DNA from: UBA4716 sp002438865
GTDB lineage: Bacteria; Bacillota; Clostridia; UBA1381
Length of the DNA stretch: 18,785 bases
Reading direction: 5' to 3'
Assembly (NCBI GenBank): GCA_937907325.1
Contig: CALERO010000212.1
Location: forward strand, 1-18,785
Part shown: in pieces, positions 1 to 6,735 of the stretch
Layout of the letters: each line of letters begins with the position of its first letter
How positions within the stretch are numbered: position 1 is the stretch's first letter
Program-made: the position numbers and the translations under genes
Notes under the pieces: model-generated
Told to the model about the DNA's origin: nothing
The model's database searches: none
The model's input: only the letters and a program-made list of their open reading frames with translations

Positions 1-95
1 TCGACCCTAAAGCAAACCGTACACCGTAGGGGTCGATGCCCTCATCGACCCTAAAGCAAACCGTACACCGTAGGGGTCGATGCCCTCATCGACCC
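1..95. repeat. Tandem 44-bp palindromic repeat (family B, 2 full copies plus a partial)
   Basis: Units at 1-44 and 45-88 are identical, and a third begins at 89. Each unit junction forms a perfect hairpin, GGGTCGATG-CCCT-CATCGACCC, at 30-51 and 74-95. The window opens inside an element, so the array may continue to the left. Further family members lie at 3704-3725, 10012-10033 and 10151-10172. The array sits beyond the 3' end of the minus-strand glycoside hydrolase gene, after its terminator. There is no coding content. It resembles REP-like intergenic palindromes in general form; no REP transposase is in the window. Confidence 0.9.
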
Positions 96-103
96 TAAAC
101 CAT

Positions 104-142
104 AAAAACAGGCAAGTATTCCGATGGAATACTTGCCTGTTT
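104..142 (-). terminator. Intrinsic terminator of the glycoside hydrolase gene
   Basis: Perfect inverted repeat: AACAGGCAAGTATTCC at 107-122 pairs with 126-141 around the loop GAT, and 106/142 adds one more pair. Read on the minus strand the stem is followed by TTTTT (complement of 104-108). It lies directly after the TAA stop at 144-146. Confidence 0.9.
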
Positions 143-143
143 A

Positions 144-1862
144 TTATTTGAATATGTACACATAATTGAGTCTGCCCCTCGGAGCGGCGTCGCCGTTCAC
201 ATAGAAGTCCATAATATCGTTTTCCTGCATATTGTCCGACCACTTAAACTCAAATGAAAAGCTGCCGCCCTCAATCCCGATAACGCTTTTCGGAATTTTT
301 ACGTGCAGTTCTTTTCCCGAGCATAAATACTCCGCATCACAAACAGTGTCCCAGACAAATTCGCTGTCTTTGCCGCATTTTTTCAGCTGTACTGTCTGCT
401 TTGCCAAATCAAAGCTTACCGCAAAATCATATCTGTTCCAGCTTGCCGAAGCATTGTTTTTTGTGTTCAGGAATAACATCATCGGCTTTTCGCCCGTCTT
501 GATTTTATTCGTGCATTTCGCATAAAAATATACGTTTTCATCATCGGCGGCAGCCTTTAAAATATCAAACTCATTTCTGCCGGTGTTGTTTTCATATATT
601 CCGGCGGCGTCATAGCCTTTGAAATATCTCGGTGCGGTATCGCCCGTGTATTCACGGTATGTAAGCTCCACATCGTTCCAGTCCGCAAACCCCGACTTTA
701 TATCCACGGTATGCTTTTTGTTTTCCTCCACGGGTTTTTCCATACCCTTAAATCTGCGCACGAACGATATGAGATGCATATAATATGCGTCGCCGTAACC
801 GCCCTTCATAGGCTCAATGTCACGGCTGTATTCTTCGTTAAATTCGTCCTGTAAGCGTATGGGGTATCCGTCCATCGGATACAGCGTGTTTGTTTCCTCA
901 ACAAGGAACGGTACAAGCCATTCGTTCCACTGCGTTACGAATGCAACATCGGCGTCACTGTTGAGCGCAACCTGTGCCTGCTCCTCAAACTGAAATCCGT
1001 AATGCGACGCATTCTCACGTGTATCCTTTGCGCCGTCATGCCATGATCTGCCTATCATAGGTATGCCGTATGCCGCATCGCCCATTCCGCGGAAACCGTA
1101 TTCGTTGTCTTTGCCGTTTGCGACTCTGCACACACTTACCGCAATTTCCTCGGGGTTTCCGTTTTCGTCAACAGATACCTTCTGCTCCGTTCCCCACGCC
1201 CAGGTATTGCACTTCTCCGGCACGCCCCATGTGGGACTGCGCCATGTGAAAAATTCACGTATTTCATCGGGGAGCGAGCGCATTGAATGGCAAATCATAA
1301 GCGGCTTGCCCTTCCAGTAAAAATACAAGTCCGAGTACAGACGGGGCTCATAGAGCTGTTCCCATAAATCCATAAGATTGCCCGTTCCGCAGCCGCGTAT
1401 GCCAGGTGCGGTGTAAAAGCATACCTTAGGCGCTTTAAATCCCTGTTGATTGTATTCACGCAACACCTCAAACAGCGCAAGATACGATTTGCGGTAGGTA
1501 AAGCCGTTCGTTACATCAAAGAACAAAACGTCTATGCCCGCGTCAATGAACATCTGTACGTGACGGCGCAGTACCCATACGTCCTGCGACAGATAATATC
1601 CGAACAGCGGCTCGCCCCAGTGGAGCATAGGCGTATGCTCGGGATTAGGCCATTCCGGACTTTCCGGGTGATACATTGCGTCCGGCTGTTGCTCCAGAAT
1701 TTTTGTCACGTCATACGGACCCTGCGTGCCATGATAACCAAGCCACAGATAATAAAACAAACCCACGATTTTTTCTTTTTTCACGCCGCCCGTTTCCTCA
1801 TATCGGGGAAGCTCTCTCCCCAAGTGGTCAACCGCCGACATATTTGATAAATTAGCGTCCAT
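144..1862 (-). CDS. Putative cytoplasmic glycoside hydrolase, GH71/GH99-like, with C-terminal beta-sandwich
   Basis: A 572-residue protein. The first ~390 residues look like a TIM-barrel of the GH71/GH99 (WbsX-like) type: an aromatic-rich first strand (LFYYLWLGYHG), a strand carrying IDVLFFDVTNG, and a W-N-E-W motif at 312-315 late in the barrel. The region from about 405 to the end is predicted to be a beta-sandwich similar to CBM9/DOMON carbohydrate-binding modules. No signal peptide is visible, so it probably acts inside the cell on imported oligosaccharides. The start at 1862 is chosen because AAGGGAG sits 8 nt upstream. An in-frame ATG at 1880 overlaps the stop of the upstream transporter as TAATG and could give an N-terminus 6 residues longer by translational coupling. 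It is the second gene of an operon with the transporter. Family membership is inferred from motifs; the substrate is unknown. Confidence 0.7.
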   Translation of the reverse strand: MDANLSNMSAVDHLGRELPRYEETGGVKKEKIVGLFYYLWLGYHGTQGPYDVTKILEQQPDAMYHPESPEWPNPEHTPMLHWGEPLFGYYLSQDVWVLRRHVQMFIDAGIDVLFFDVTNGFTYRKSYLALFEVLREYNQQGFKAPKVCFYTAPGIRGCGTGNLMDLWEQLYEPRLYSDLYFYWKGKPLMICHSMRSLPDEIREFFTWRSPTWGVPEKCNTWAWGTEQKVSVDENGNPEEIAVSVCRVANGKDNEYGFRGMGDAAYGIPMIGRSWHDGAKDTRENASHYGFQFEEQAQVALNSDADVAFVTQWNEWLVPFLVEETNTLYPMDGYPIRLQDEFNEEYSRDIEPMKGGYGDAYYMHLISFVRRFKGMEKPVEENKKHTVDIKSGFADWNDVELTYREYTGDTAPRYFKGYDAAGIYENNTGRNEFDILKAAADDENVYFYAKCTNKIKTGEKPMMLFLNTKNNASASWNRYDFAVSFDLAKQTVQLKKCGKDSEFVWDTVCDAEYLCSGKELHVKIPKSVIGIEGGSFSFEFKWSDNMQENDIMDFYVNGDAAPRGRLNYVYIFK

Positions 1863-1879
1863 TAAAAAAACTCCCTTCA

Positions 1880-2713
1880 TTATGTTGTTCCTATTATAAT
1901 TATCGCCGCCGCACCTATGCAAAAACCTATGATTTGCTTTACGGTCAGCTTTTCACCGCATATAAGCACTCCCGATATAACGGAAAGTATAATAACCGAT
2001 CCGTTAAATGCCGGGAAGAATATAATGCTCGGCAGTGCGCCGGCAAGATAGATGTTTAAGCGGTTGTATATACAGCTTGCCGAACCGCATAACAGCGACA
2101 GCCCAAGCTCCCTGCGTGACATTTTGCGGATATGCTTTGCCGACAGGAGCAGATTGCACACCGTCATAAACACAGCCGCCACAATCAGCATATCGCCGCA
2201 GTATTGTCCGCCCGATGCCGCAAAGAAAACCTTGAACACTATTCCCACCGCACCGGCAAGGCAGAAAAATCCCGCCGCATAATACTTCAGGCTCGGCTTG
2301 TATGCTCCTCCCTTGCTTATGTCCGAACATATAAAAATTCCGGCAAGCAGTAAAATCATACCCAAAATCTGAAAAATACTTACGCTTTCTTTCCAGAATA
2401 TAACTCCTGCGGCGGCGGAAATAATCATTGAGCAGTTGCCTATAAGAGTGATAACCGAAACAGGTCCGTTCGCCATTGCTTTGAGCTTGAAAAACAAGAA
2501 CAAAAGCTGAACAACGCCGTACATTATTCCGTACATAAGCGTGTTTTTGTCGATATGTACCCGAAATCCGTTCATAAACAGCAAAAGCACAATCCATACA
2601 GCCGAGCATATTCCGTTGAAGAAAAACGGATTTGTTTTGTTTTCCTCCTTGTGAAGAAGTACGCTGTTAAACACAGCCGCCAAAATTGAAACCGATAGCA
2701 TTAAATAATCCAT
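1880..2713 (-). CDS. DMT-superfamily (EamA-like) membrane transporter
   Basis: A 277-residue, strongly hydrophobic protein with about ten predicted transmembrane helices arranged as two similar halves of about five, the usual architecture of drug/metabolite transporters. The half-repeat signature is visible: an acidic residue in a WKE motif followed by a hydrophobic helix (near 105-125), and GEK-T followed by a glycine-rich helix near the C-terminus. AAGGAGG lies 7 nt upstream of the ATG at 2713. The stop is 17 nt from the chosen start of the downstream hydrolase, so the two are co-transcribed. Divergence from an AraC-type gene suggests regulated uptake or export of the metabolite handled by the hydrolase. 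Direction and substrate cannot be determined; DMT members include sugar, amino acid and nucleotide-sugar carriers. Confidence 0.8.
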   Translation of the reverse strand: MDYLMLSVSILAAVFNSVLLHKEENKTNPFFFNGICSAVWIVLLLFMNGFRVHIDKNTLMYGIMYGVVQLLFLFFKLKAMANGPVSVITLIGNCSMIISAAAGVIFWKESVSIFQILGMILLLAGIFICSDISKGGAYKPSLKYYAAGFFCLAGAVGIVFKVFFAASGGQYCGDMLIVAAVFMTVCNLLLSAKHIRKMSRRELGLSLLCGSASCIYNRLNIYLAGALPSIIFFPAFNGSVIILSVISGVLICGEKLTVKQIIGFCIGAAAIIIIGTT

Positions 2714-2725
2714 CTGAAATCCTCC

Positions 2726-2754
2726 TTGACATAATTATAGCGCAATGCTATAAT
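2726..2754 (+). promoter_or_regulatory. Consensus sigma-A promoter of the AraC-family gene
   Basis: TTGACA at 2726-2731, a 17-nt spacer, and TATAAT at 2749-2754: both hexamers are perfect consensus. The -35 overlaps the ribosome binding site of the divergent transporter gene. A transcript would start near 2762, giving a leader of about 36 nt. Confidence 0.85.
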
Positions 2755-2756
2755 TA
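2732..2756. promoter_or_regulatory. Perfect palindrome, candidate operator in the divergent promoter
   Basis: TAATTATAGC at 2732-2741 is the exact reverse complement of GCTATAATTA at 2747-2756, with a 5-nt centre GCAAT. It fills the spacer and -10 of the plus-strand promoter. Its left arm supplies a second TATAAT on the minus strand (2734-2739), facing the transporter operon. The minus-strand -35 position reads TTTTTT, which is poor and would fit an activator-dependent promoter. Part of the symmetry could simply reflect two back-to-back -10 boxes. Confidence 0.6.
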
Positions 2757-2797
2757 AAAAAAGGCTGTTTTCGACATAAAAAAGTAGGTGAATTTTA

Positions 2798-3643
2798 ATG
2801 AGCGACCTCTATACCATAAAGGATTTTTTGAATAATGAAATTATACTGCTGAAAAAAAGCAGCGGTGCGTCGCACGTCCCCGTACATTCGCACGAATTTA
2901 TCGAAATGCTTTATGTATGCGGAGGCGAGGCGGTACACAGCTATAAGGGGAAGAGTATAAAACTCAGAAAAAACAATTATGTTTTTATAGATTATAATGT
3001 TCCGCATTGCCTTAGCAAAAAGAGCGATGACTTTCTTATTATAAACTGTCTGTTTGTGCCGGAGTTTATAGATAATTCGCTTAAGCGGTATCATACTTTT
3101 TCCGATGTACTGCGAAATTATCTTATAGGTATTCTTCCCGAAGCCGAGGACAGCGGACATATTTTTTATGATGAAAGCAGCACAATAGAAAAAGAGCTGA
3201 CGCTTATGCTTGATGAATTTAAGGATAAAAACCCCGGCTATGCGCAGATTATCAGGAGCGGACTTATAAGGATAATCGTAACGGCAATGCGCAGTACGGA
3301 CGCATTGAAAAGGCAAAAGGATTTCAGAATACAAAAAATGATTGAACGTGCGGAATCAGACTTTGCAAAGAAAGGTCTTTTAAAGGAGCTTTCCTCGGAA
3401 TTGGGATATTCGCAGTCGGCTCTGAGCCTTTTGTTTAAAAACGCATTCGGAATTACATACACAAAATATATACAGGAAACCCGAATACGTATCAGCAGCC
3501 GTATGCTTGCACAAACCGATTTGCCGGTTGACGAAATTGCCGATGCGTCGGGGTATACGGACGTGCGCTCGTACCGAAAGCATTTCAAACGCATAATGGG
3601 TATAACACCGCTGAAATACCGCATTTCGGCACGTGAACATTAA
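2798..3643 (+). CDS. AraC-family transcriptional regulator with N-terminal cupin
   Basis: A 281-residue protein with the standard two-part layout. An N-terminal cupin sensor domain (about 20-85) contains HSHEFIEMLYV and VPHCL, with histidines typical of the beta-barrel. A C-terminal AraC/XylS domain (about 185-278) has two helix-turn-helix units, including LGYSQSALSLLFK and DASGYTDVRSYRKHFKRIMGITPLKYR-type signatures. The start has AGGTG 8 nt upstream. It diverges from the transporter/glycoside hydrolase operon across an 84-bp region containing a consensus promoter and a perfect palindrome, so it is the likely regulator of that operon and perhaps of itself. Proteins of this layout commonly sense sugars; the ligand here is unknown. 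No clear T-tract terminator follows, only a family B palindrome at 3704-3725. Confidence 0.88.
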   Translation: MSDLYTIKDFLNNEIILLKKSSGASHVPVHSHEFIEMLYVCGGEAVHSYKGKSIKLRKNNYVFIDYNVPHCLSKKSDDFLIINCLFVPEFIDNSLKRYHTFSDVLRNYLIGILPEAEDSGHIFYDESSTIEKELTLMLDEFKDKNPGYAQIIRSGLIRIIVTAMRSTDALKRQKDFRIQKMIERAESDFAKKGLLKELSSELGYSQSALSLLFKNAFGITYTKYIQETRIRISSRMLAQTDLPVDEIADASGYTDVRSYRKHFKRIMGITPLKYRISAREH

Positions 3644-3703
3644 AACTCCCTGCCGCAAGAAAAAACGCCCGCAATTTTTATATACGTTTGCAATTCCCGG
3701 TAG

Positions 3704-3725
3704 GGGACGATGCCCTCATCGTCCC
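3704..3725. repeat. Family B palindrome, variant with compensatory change
   Basis: GGGACGATG-CCCT-CATCGTCCC. Compared with the other copies (GGGTCGATG / CATCGACCC), T is A on the left arm (3707) and A is T on the right arm (3722), so the 9-bp stem stays perfect. It lies 60 bp beyond the stop of the AraC gene and is followed by CTAAA, as in the window-start copies. Confidence 0.85.
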
Positions 3726-3848
3726 TAAATGAACCTGAATGTGAAACTTGTGGGTCGATGTGGGCGCTTACAATAATTGCAACCGCACCTCTGCTCCGCC
3801 GTCTGCTCCCGAATTTTGTCTATTTTTGCCATATTCTGCTTTTGGGTT

Positions 3849-3881
3849 TTTGCTATTTGTGCCAAAAATTTGTTATTTGTG
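3849..3881. repeat. Two 13-bp direct repeats 20 bp apart upstream of the SLH-gene promoter
   Basis: TTTGCTATTTGTG (3849-3861) and TTTGTTATTTGTG (3869-3881) match at 12 of 13 positions with exactly 20 bp periodicity, two DNA turns. They end 9 bp before the -35 hexamer. A looser similar string starts near 3814. They could be regulator sites, but the composition is simple and T-rich. Confidence 0.45.
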
Positions 3882-3890
3882 TAAAATCTA

Positions 3891-3918
3891 TTGAATTTTT
3901 TTGAAATAATGATATAAT
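3891..3918 (+). promoter_or_regulatory. Promoter of the SLH-domain gene
   Basis: TTGAAT at 3891-3896, a 16-nt spacer, and TATAAT at 3913-3918 preceded by TGA, giving an extended -10. The same ATGATATAAT string recurs at the hydC promoter. Transcription would start near 3925 and leave a leader of about 280 nt before the ATG at 4208. Confidence 0.7.
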
Positions 3919-4207
3919 GTTTATGTAAAAGGTTACCAAATATTTTTATGTTTGTAATCAATGAAAAAATATGTGGAAAAGTAGATAGTTTTAGTTTGTT
4001 ATCACCGGTGGAGTATAGATGCGGTATTTACGTTTTCCTTTTTTGTCACTCGACATTACAGTTGCGACGTATATATCGACAAACGCCGTTTTTCGGTGAA
4101 AAAAGGAGGGAGTATGAAATAAATGCGGTTTCTATACTTTTTTGTTTGCTTTCGGTACGGAGCATTAAAACAAATAGGCTCACGCCATTTATCAAGGAGG
4201 TAAGACA
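3919..4207 (+). promoter_or_regulatory. Long 5' leader of the SLH-domain gene
   Basis: About 280 nt with no riboswitch or T-box signature that I recognise and no strong hairpin. It contains a consensus ribosome binding site (AGGAGG, 4104-4109) followed by ATG-AAA-TAA at 4114-4122 and an in-frame ATG at 4123 opening a 26-codon reading frame. That frame ends at TAA 4201-4203, just after the AAGGAGG (4194-4200) of the SLH gene. This geometry would allow translational coupling or leader-peptide control, which is inference. Confidence 0.4.
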
Positions 4208-5656
4208 ATGAAAAAACTAATATCAGCTATACTTATATGTGCAATGACAGCTTTATGCACTTGCGTTTCCGTATATGCGGAAATCACGGAGGAGGACATC
4301 TTTAATGCTTTTGCAAAAGAAAATCCGTCCGATAAGAAATTAGAAGAAATTCTGTCTGTAACGGAAATTCCGTCCGATAAAATTATTGATAAAAGACTTG
4401 TACATAAGTGGTATCTTTGGAACAACCGTTCAATTCTGAATAATATTGAAAAAGAAATTGACGAAATGGAGACGGATTTTTCAGGTAAGTTATCTAAGGA
4501 AAGTATTGGCACGATATGGCTTATTCCCACTATTGATAACGGCAATATAATTGAATATTTATATGGTTTTAATAAGAATGACACGGCGACCGTTGACGGA
4601 AAAACAGGTCTTTATTTCGGAACACCTTATCCGATAGAAAAATTTGCTGCAATATTAAACAGCAAGGATATAGGACATATAACCGACATAAAAAGCGTAA
4701 GTATGGCTAATGTTGATGATTATTTTATAACATATATTAAAACCGATAACGGCGAATATTTTGTACCGCTCAAAGACATTGCTTTTTGTTATTATGATGA
4801 AAACGGGGAATTTAAAAATACCGATTTACCCGTAAAATTTGCGGTAAATACTCTCTATGATTTTAGTGATTTCATTGCGGAATACAGAAAATTTACGGCT
4901 GATTGTTTAAGGCATCGTGCCGAATCCAAAGATGAGGATTTGAAAAGCAACGGTGATAATCAGATAACTGTTTCTGATGATGACGGCAATACAATTTCAA
5001 TGACAGAACGTGAGTATTTTGAAAGGTTTAACGGCAAGCCGACGGAGACGCCCGAGCCGACCGAAAAACCGACTGCAAGTCCGAAACCCACAGTCACACC
5101 GACCGCAACGGCTACGCCACAGCCGACCGCAAAGCCGGATTGTTCATCATGGGCGGAGGAGGATATAGAAAACGCCGTTTCCAAAAAGATACTTCCGCAG
5201 GATATGCAAAGCGGTTACACAAAGCTTATTGACCGTGCGGATTTCTGCCGTATAGCGTACAATATGCTCGACATAAGCGGAAAAGCGGAAAATGTAAACA
5301 GCGGAACGCATTTTGATGACATCAGTATGAAAGAAATATATATGTTATCGGGTATGGGAATTATAAACGGCAAAGGCGAGAACAAATTTGCCCCGAACGA
5401 TAATATAACGCGTGAAGAAGCGGCGGCGATACTGTCGAGAATGGTATCGTACCTTAAGCTTAATCTTCCCGAACAAAACGGCGCAAGCTACAGCGACGAC
5501 GGCGAAATCTCCGATTGGGCAAAGAAAAATGTGTATGATGTTAAAAAGCTCGGCGTAATGCAAGGCGTGGACGGCAACAAATTCGACCCCAAATCGGGTT
5601 ATACAAAGGAACAGGCAATAGTGACAATTATGCGTGTAATGAAAAATATTAAATAA
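4208..5656 (+). CDS. Secreted protein with unknown N-terminal domain, Thr/Pro linker and SLH domains
   Basis: A 482-residue exported protein. A signal peptide covers about residues 1-24 (MKKL start, hydrophobic core, VYA-E cleavage). Residues 25-270 form a mixed alpha/beta domain I do not recognise. Residues about 277-311 are a low-complexity Thr/Pro/Lys spacer of repeated PT-x-x-P units, typical of wall-spanning linkers. The C-terminal ~170 residues hold two clear SLH repeats (F-D-D-I ... G-I-I-N-G-K-G-x-x-x-F-A-P-N-D-x-I-T-R-E-E, and the final A-K-K-N-V-Y-D ... G-V-M-Q-G-V-D-G-N-K-F-D-P) plus a weaker first one. SLH domains bind pyruvylated secondary wall polymer, so the protein is probably displayed on the cell surface. 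It is a single-gene unit with its own promoter (3891-3918), AAGGAGG ribosome site and terminator (5664-5692). Confidence 0.85.
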   Translation: MKKLISAILICAMTALCTCVSVYAEITEEDIFNAFAKENPSDKKLEEILSVTEIPSDKIIDKRLVHKWYLWNNRSILNNIEKEIDEMETDFSGKLSKESIGTIWLIPTIDNGNIIEYLYGFNKNDTATVDGKTGLYFGTPYPIEKFAAILNSKDIGHITDIKSVSMANVDDYFITYIKTDNGEYFVPLKDIAFCYYDENGEFKNTDLPVKFAVNTLYDFSDFIAEYRKFTADCLRHRAESKDEDLKSNGDNQITVSDDDGNTISMTEREYFERFNGKPTETPEPTEKPTASPKPTVTPTATATPQPTAKPDCSSWAEEDIENAVSKKILPQDMQSGYTKLIDRADFCRIAYNMLDISGKAENVNSGTHFDDISMKEIYMLSGMGIINGKGENKFAPNDNITREEAAAILSRMVSYLKLNLPEQNGASYSDDGEISDWAKKNVYDVKKLGVMQGVDGNKFDPKSGYTKEQAIVTIMRVMKNIK

Positions 5657-5663
5657 CAGTAAG

Positions 5664-5692
5664 AAACGGACGATACAAGTATCGTCCGTTTT
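5664..5692 (+). terminator. Intrinsic terminator of the SLH-domain gene
   Basis: AAACGGACGATAC at 5664-5676 pairs perfectly with 5679-5691, and a short T-rich tail follows (TTTT, then GCATTTTC). It is 8 nt beyond the TAA stop. Confidence 0.88.
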
Positions 5693-5700
5693 GCATTTTC

Positions 5701-5720
5701 GGCAGGAGTAAGCCCTTGCC
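5701..5720. repeat. Family A palindrome (single copy)
   Basis: GGCAGGAGTAAGCCCTTGCC: a 6-bp stem with an 8-nt loop. It differs from the copies at 9964 and 10102 (GGCAGGAGCAAGCCCCTGCC) by a C-to-T change that keeps pairing as a G-U wobble. It lies just after the SLH-gene terminator. Confidence 0.75.
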
Positions 5721-5756
5721 CCACGGTATGGCGAAAAGGCATTGCCCATACAGTCC

Positions 5757-5785
5757 TTGACAAGTCCGTGATTTTCTGCTATATT
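5757..5785 (+). promoter_or_regulatory. Promoter of the EamA transporter gene
   Basis: TTGACA at 5757-5762, a 17-nt spacer, and TATATT at 5780-5785. The predicted start is near 5792, with a short leader containing AGGTGG ahead of the ATG at 5820. Confidence 0.8.
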
Positions 5786-5819
5786 ACAATTGCAACATTA
5801 CAAAAGGTGGTCATGGAAA

Positions 5820-6725
5820 ATGAAAAAACAAACAACCCGAGGCGTAATTTATGCGCTTACGGCAGGAATTTGCTGGGGACTTTCGGGAACGATAGGACAA
5901 TTCTTATTTACATATAAAAACATAGACACAGGCTGGCTCACATCTGTACGAATGATAATATCAGGACTTTTACTGGTAATTTTTGCGGCAATAAAAAGTC
6001 CGTCACAATTAAAAGGCTTATGGGCAAGCAAGCGCACCGCAGTACACACGCTTATTTTTGCCGTATTCGGACTTATGGCGGTGCAGTTTTCGTATATGCA
6101 CGCCATATCCTTTTCAAATTCAGGAACGGCAACGGCAATTCAATATCTGGGCGAGGCGTTCATTCTGCTTTACACATGCATTACCGTAAAACGTCTTCCC
6201 ACTTGGATTGAGCTGTGCGCTCTCATACTTGCGCTGTTCGGGATTTTCCTCATAGCGTCGCACGGCAGATTAGACTCGCTTGCCGTATCGCCAAAAGGTC
6301 TTGTATGGGGTATTATTGCGGCAATATCTCTTATGACATACACGGTTATTCCCGTAGACCTTATAAAACGCTTCGGAAGCATACCCGTAACCGGGTGCGG
6401 TATGCTCATAGGCGGTATTGTGCTTACCCTTGCAATGCGCACATGGAGGGTATCGGTTTCGTTTGATTGGGAGATTATCCTCGCTTTGGCGGCAATCATT
6501 ATAATAGGAACGGTTGCGGCATTTTCAATGTTTTTGCAGAGTGCGGCGGACATAGGTTCTGTAAAAGCCGGGCTTCTTGCCTCGGTTGAAACTATGGCGG
6601 CGGCTTTCTTTGCGGCGGCATGGCTCAAAACAAAATTTGCCGCCGCCGATTACGCAGGCTTTATATGCATAACCGCAATGGTGGTTTTGCTGGCGTCATC
6701 TTCGCTCGGCAAAAACAAAAGCTGA
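5820..6725 (+). CDS. EamA-family (DMT) transporter
   Basis: A 301-residue inner-membrane protein with about ten predicted transmembrane helices in two EamA repeats. The first begins at about residue 8 with GICWGLSGTIGQFLF, a strong match to EamA/YicL-type carriers. The first half ends with QYLGEAFILLYTC and a GIFLIASHG helix; the second half begins around VWGIIAAISLMTYTVIP. The start is set at 5820, where AGGTGG lies 9 nt upstream; an in-frame TTG at 5790 lies at the predicted transcription start and is rejected. The gene converges on the DeoR-type gene with only 10 bp between stops and no visible hairpin terminator. It is unrelated in detail to the transporter at 1880-2713. Substrate unknown; amino acids or other metabolites are typical for the family. 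Confidence 0.88.
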   Translation: MKKQTTRGVIYALTAGICWGLSGTIGQFLFTYKNIDTGWLTSVRMIISGLLLVIFAAIKSPSQLKGLWASKRTAVHTLIFAVFGLMAVQFSYMHAISFSNSGTATAIQYLGEAFILLYTCITVKRLPTWIELCALILALFGIFLIASHGRLDSLAVSPKGLVWGIIAAISLMTYTVIPVDLIKRFGSIPVTGCGMLIGGIVLTLAMRTWRVSVSFDWEIILALAAIIIIGTVAAFSMFLQSAADIGSVKAGLLASVETMAAAFFAAAWLKTKFAAADYAGFICITAMVVLLASSSLGKNKS

Positions 6726-6735
6726 GAAAGCAAAG

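Larger units (their letters stand above)
3644..3890. other. Intergenic spacer after the AraC gene
   Basis: The first part of the 564-bp gap between 3643 and 4208. It holds one variant family B palindrome (3704-3725), an isolated half-arm GGGTCGATG at 3752-3760, and a T-rich stretch with repeated ATTTGTG motifs (3849-3881). Open frames here (for example 3710-3904) have no ribosome binding site and repeat-derived content, so I see no gene. Confidence 0.6.

Noticed and set aside
1..95. CRISPR-like array
   Set aside because: The repeats abut with no variable spacers; only two full units and no cas genes.
232..525. Plus-strand open frame over the 3' part of the glycoside hydrolase gene
   Set aside because: Antisense shadow with no ribosome site; the minus-strand frame has conserved motifs throughout.
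1446..1847. Plus-strand 133-codon frame
   Set aside because: Antisense to the N-terminal half of the glycoside hydrolase gene, with no domain features or ribosome binding site.
3919..4207. Riboswitch or T-box in the SLH gene leader
   Set aside because: No recognisable core motif (c-di-GMP, TPP, cobalamin, SAM, T-box) and no terminator/antiterminator pair could be drawn.
3710..4211. Frames 3710-3904 and 3948-4211 as small proteins
   Set aside because: The first starts inside a palindromic repeat and the second has no ribosome site and overlaps the SLH gene start; their composition looks non-coding.
5790..5819. TTG start at 5790 for the EamA transporter
   Set aside because: It falls at the predicted transcription start and has no ribosome site; ATG 5820 has AGGTGG at good spacing.
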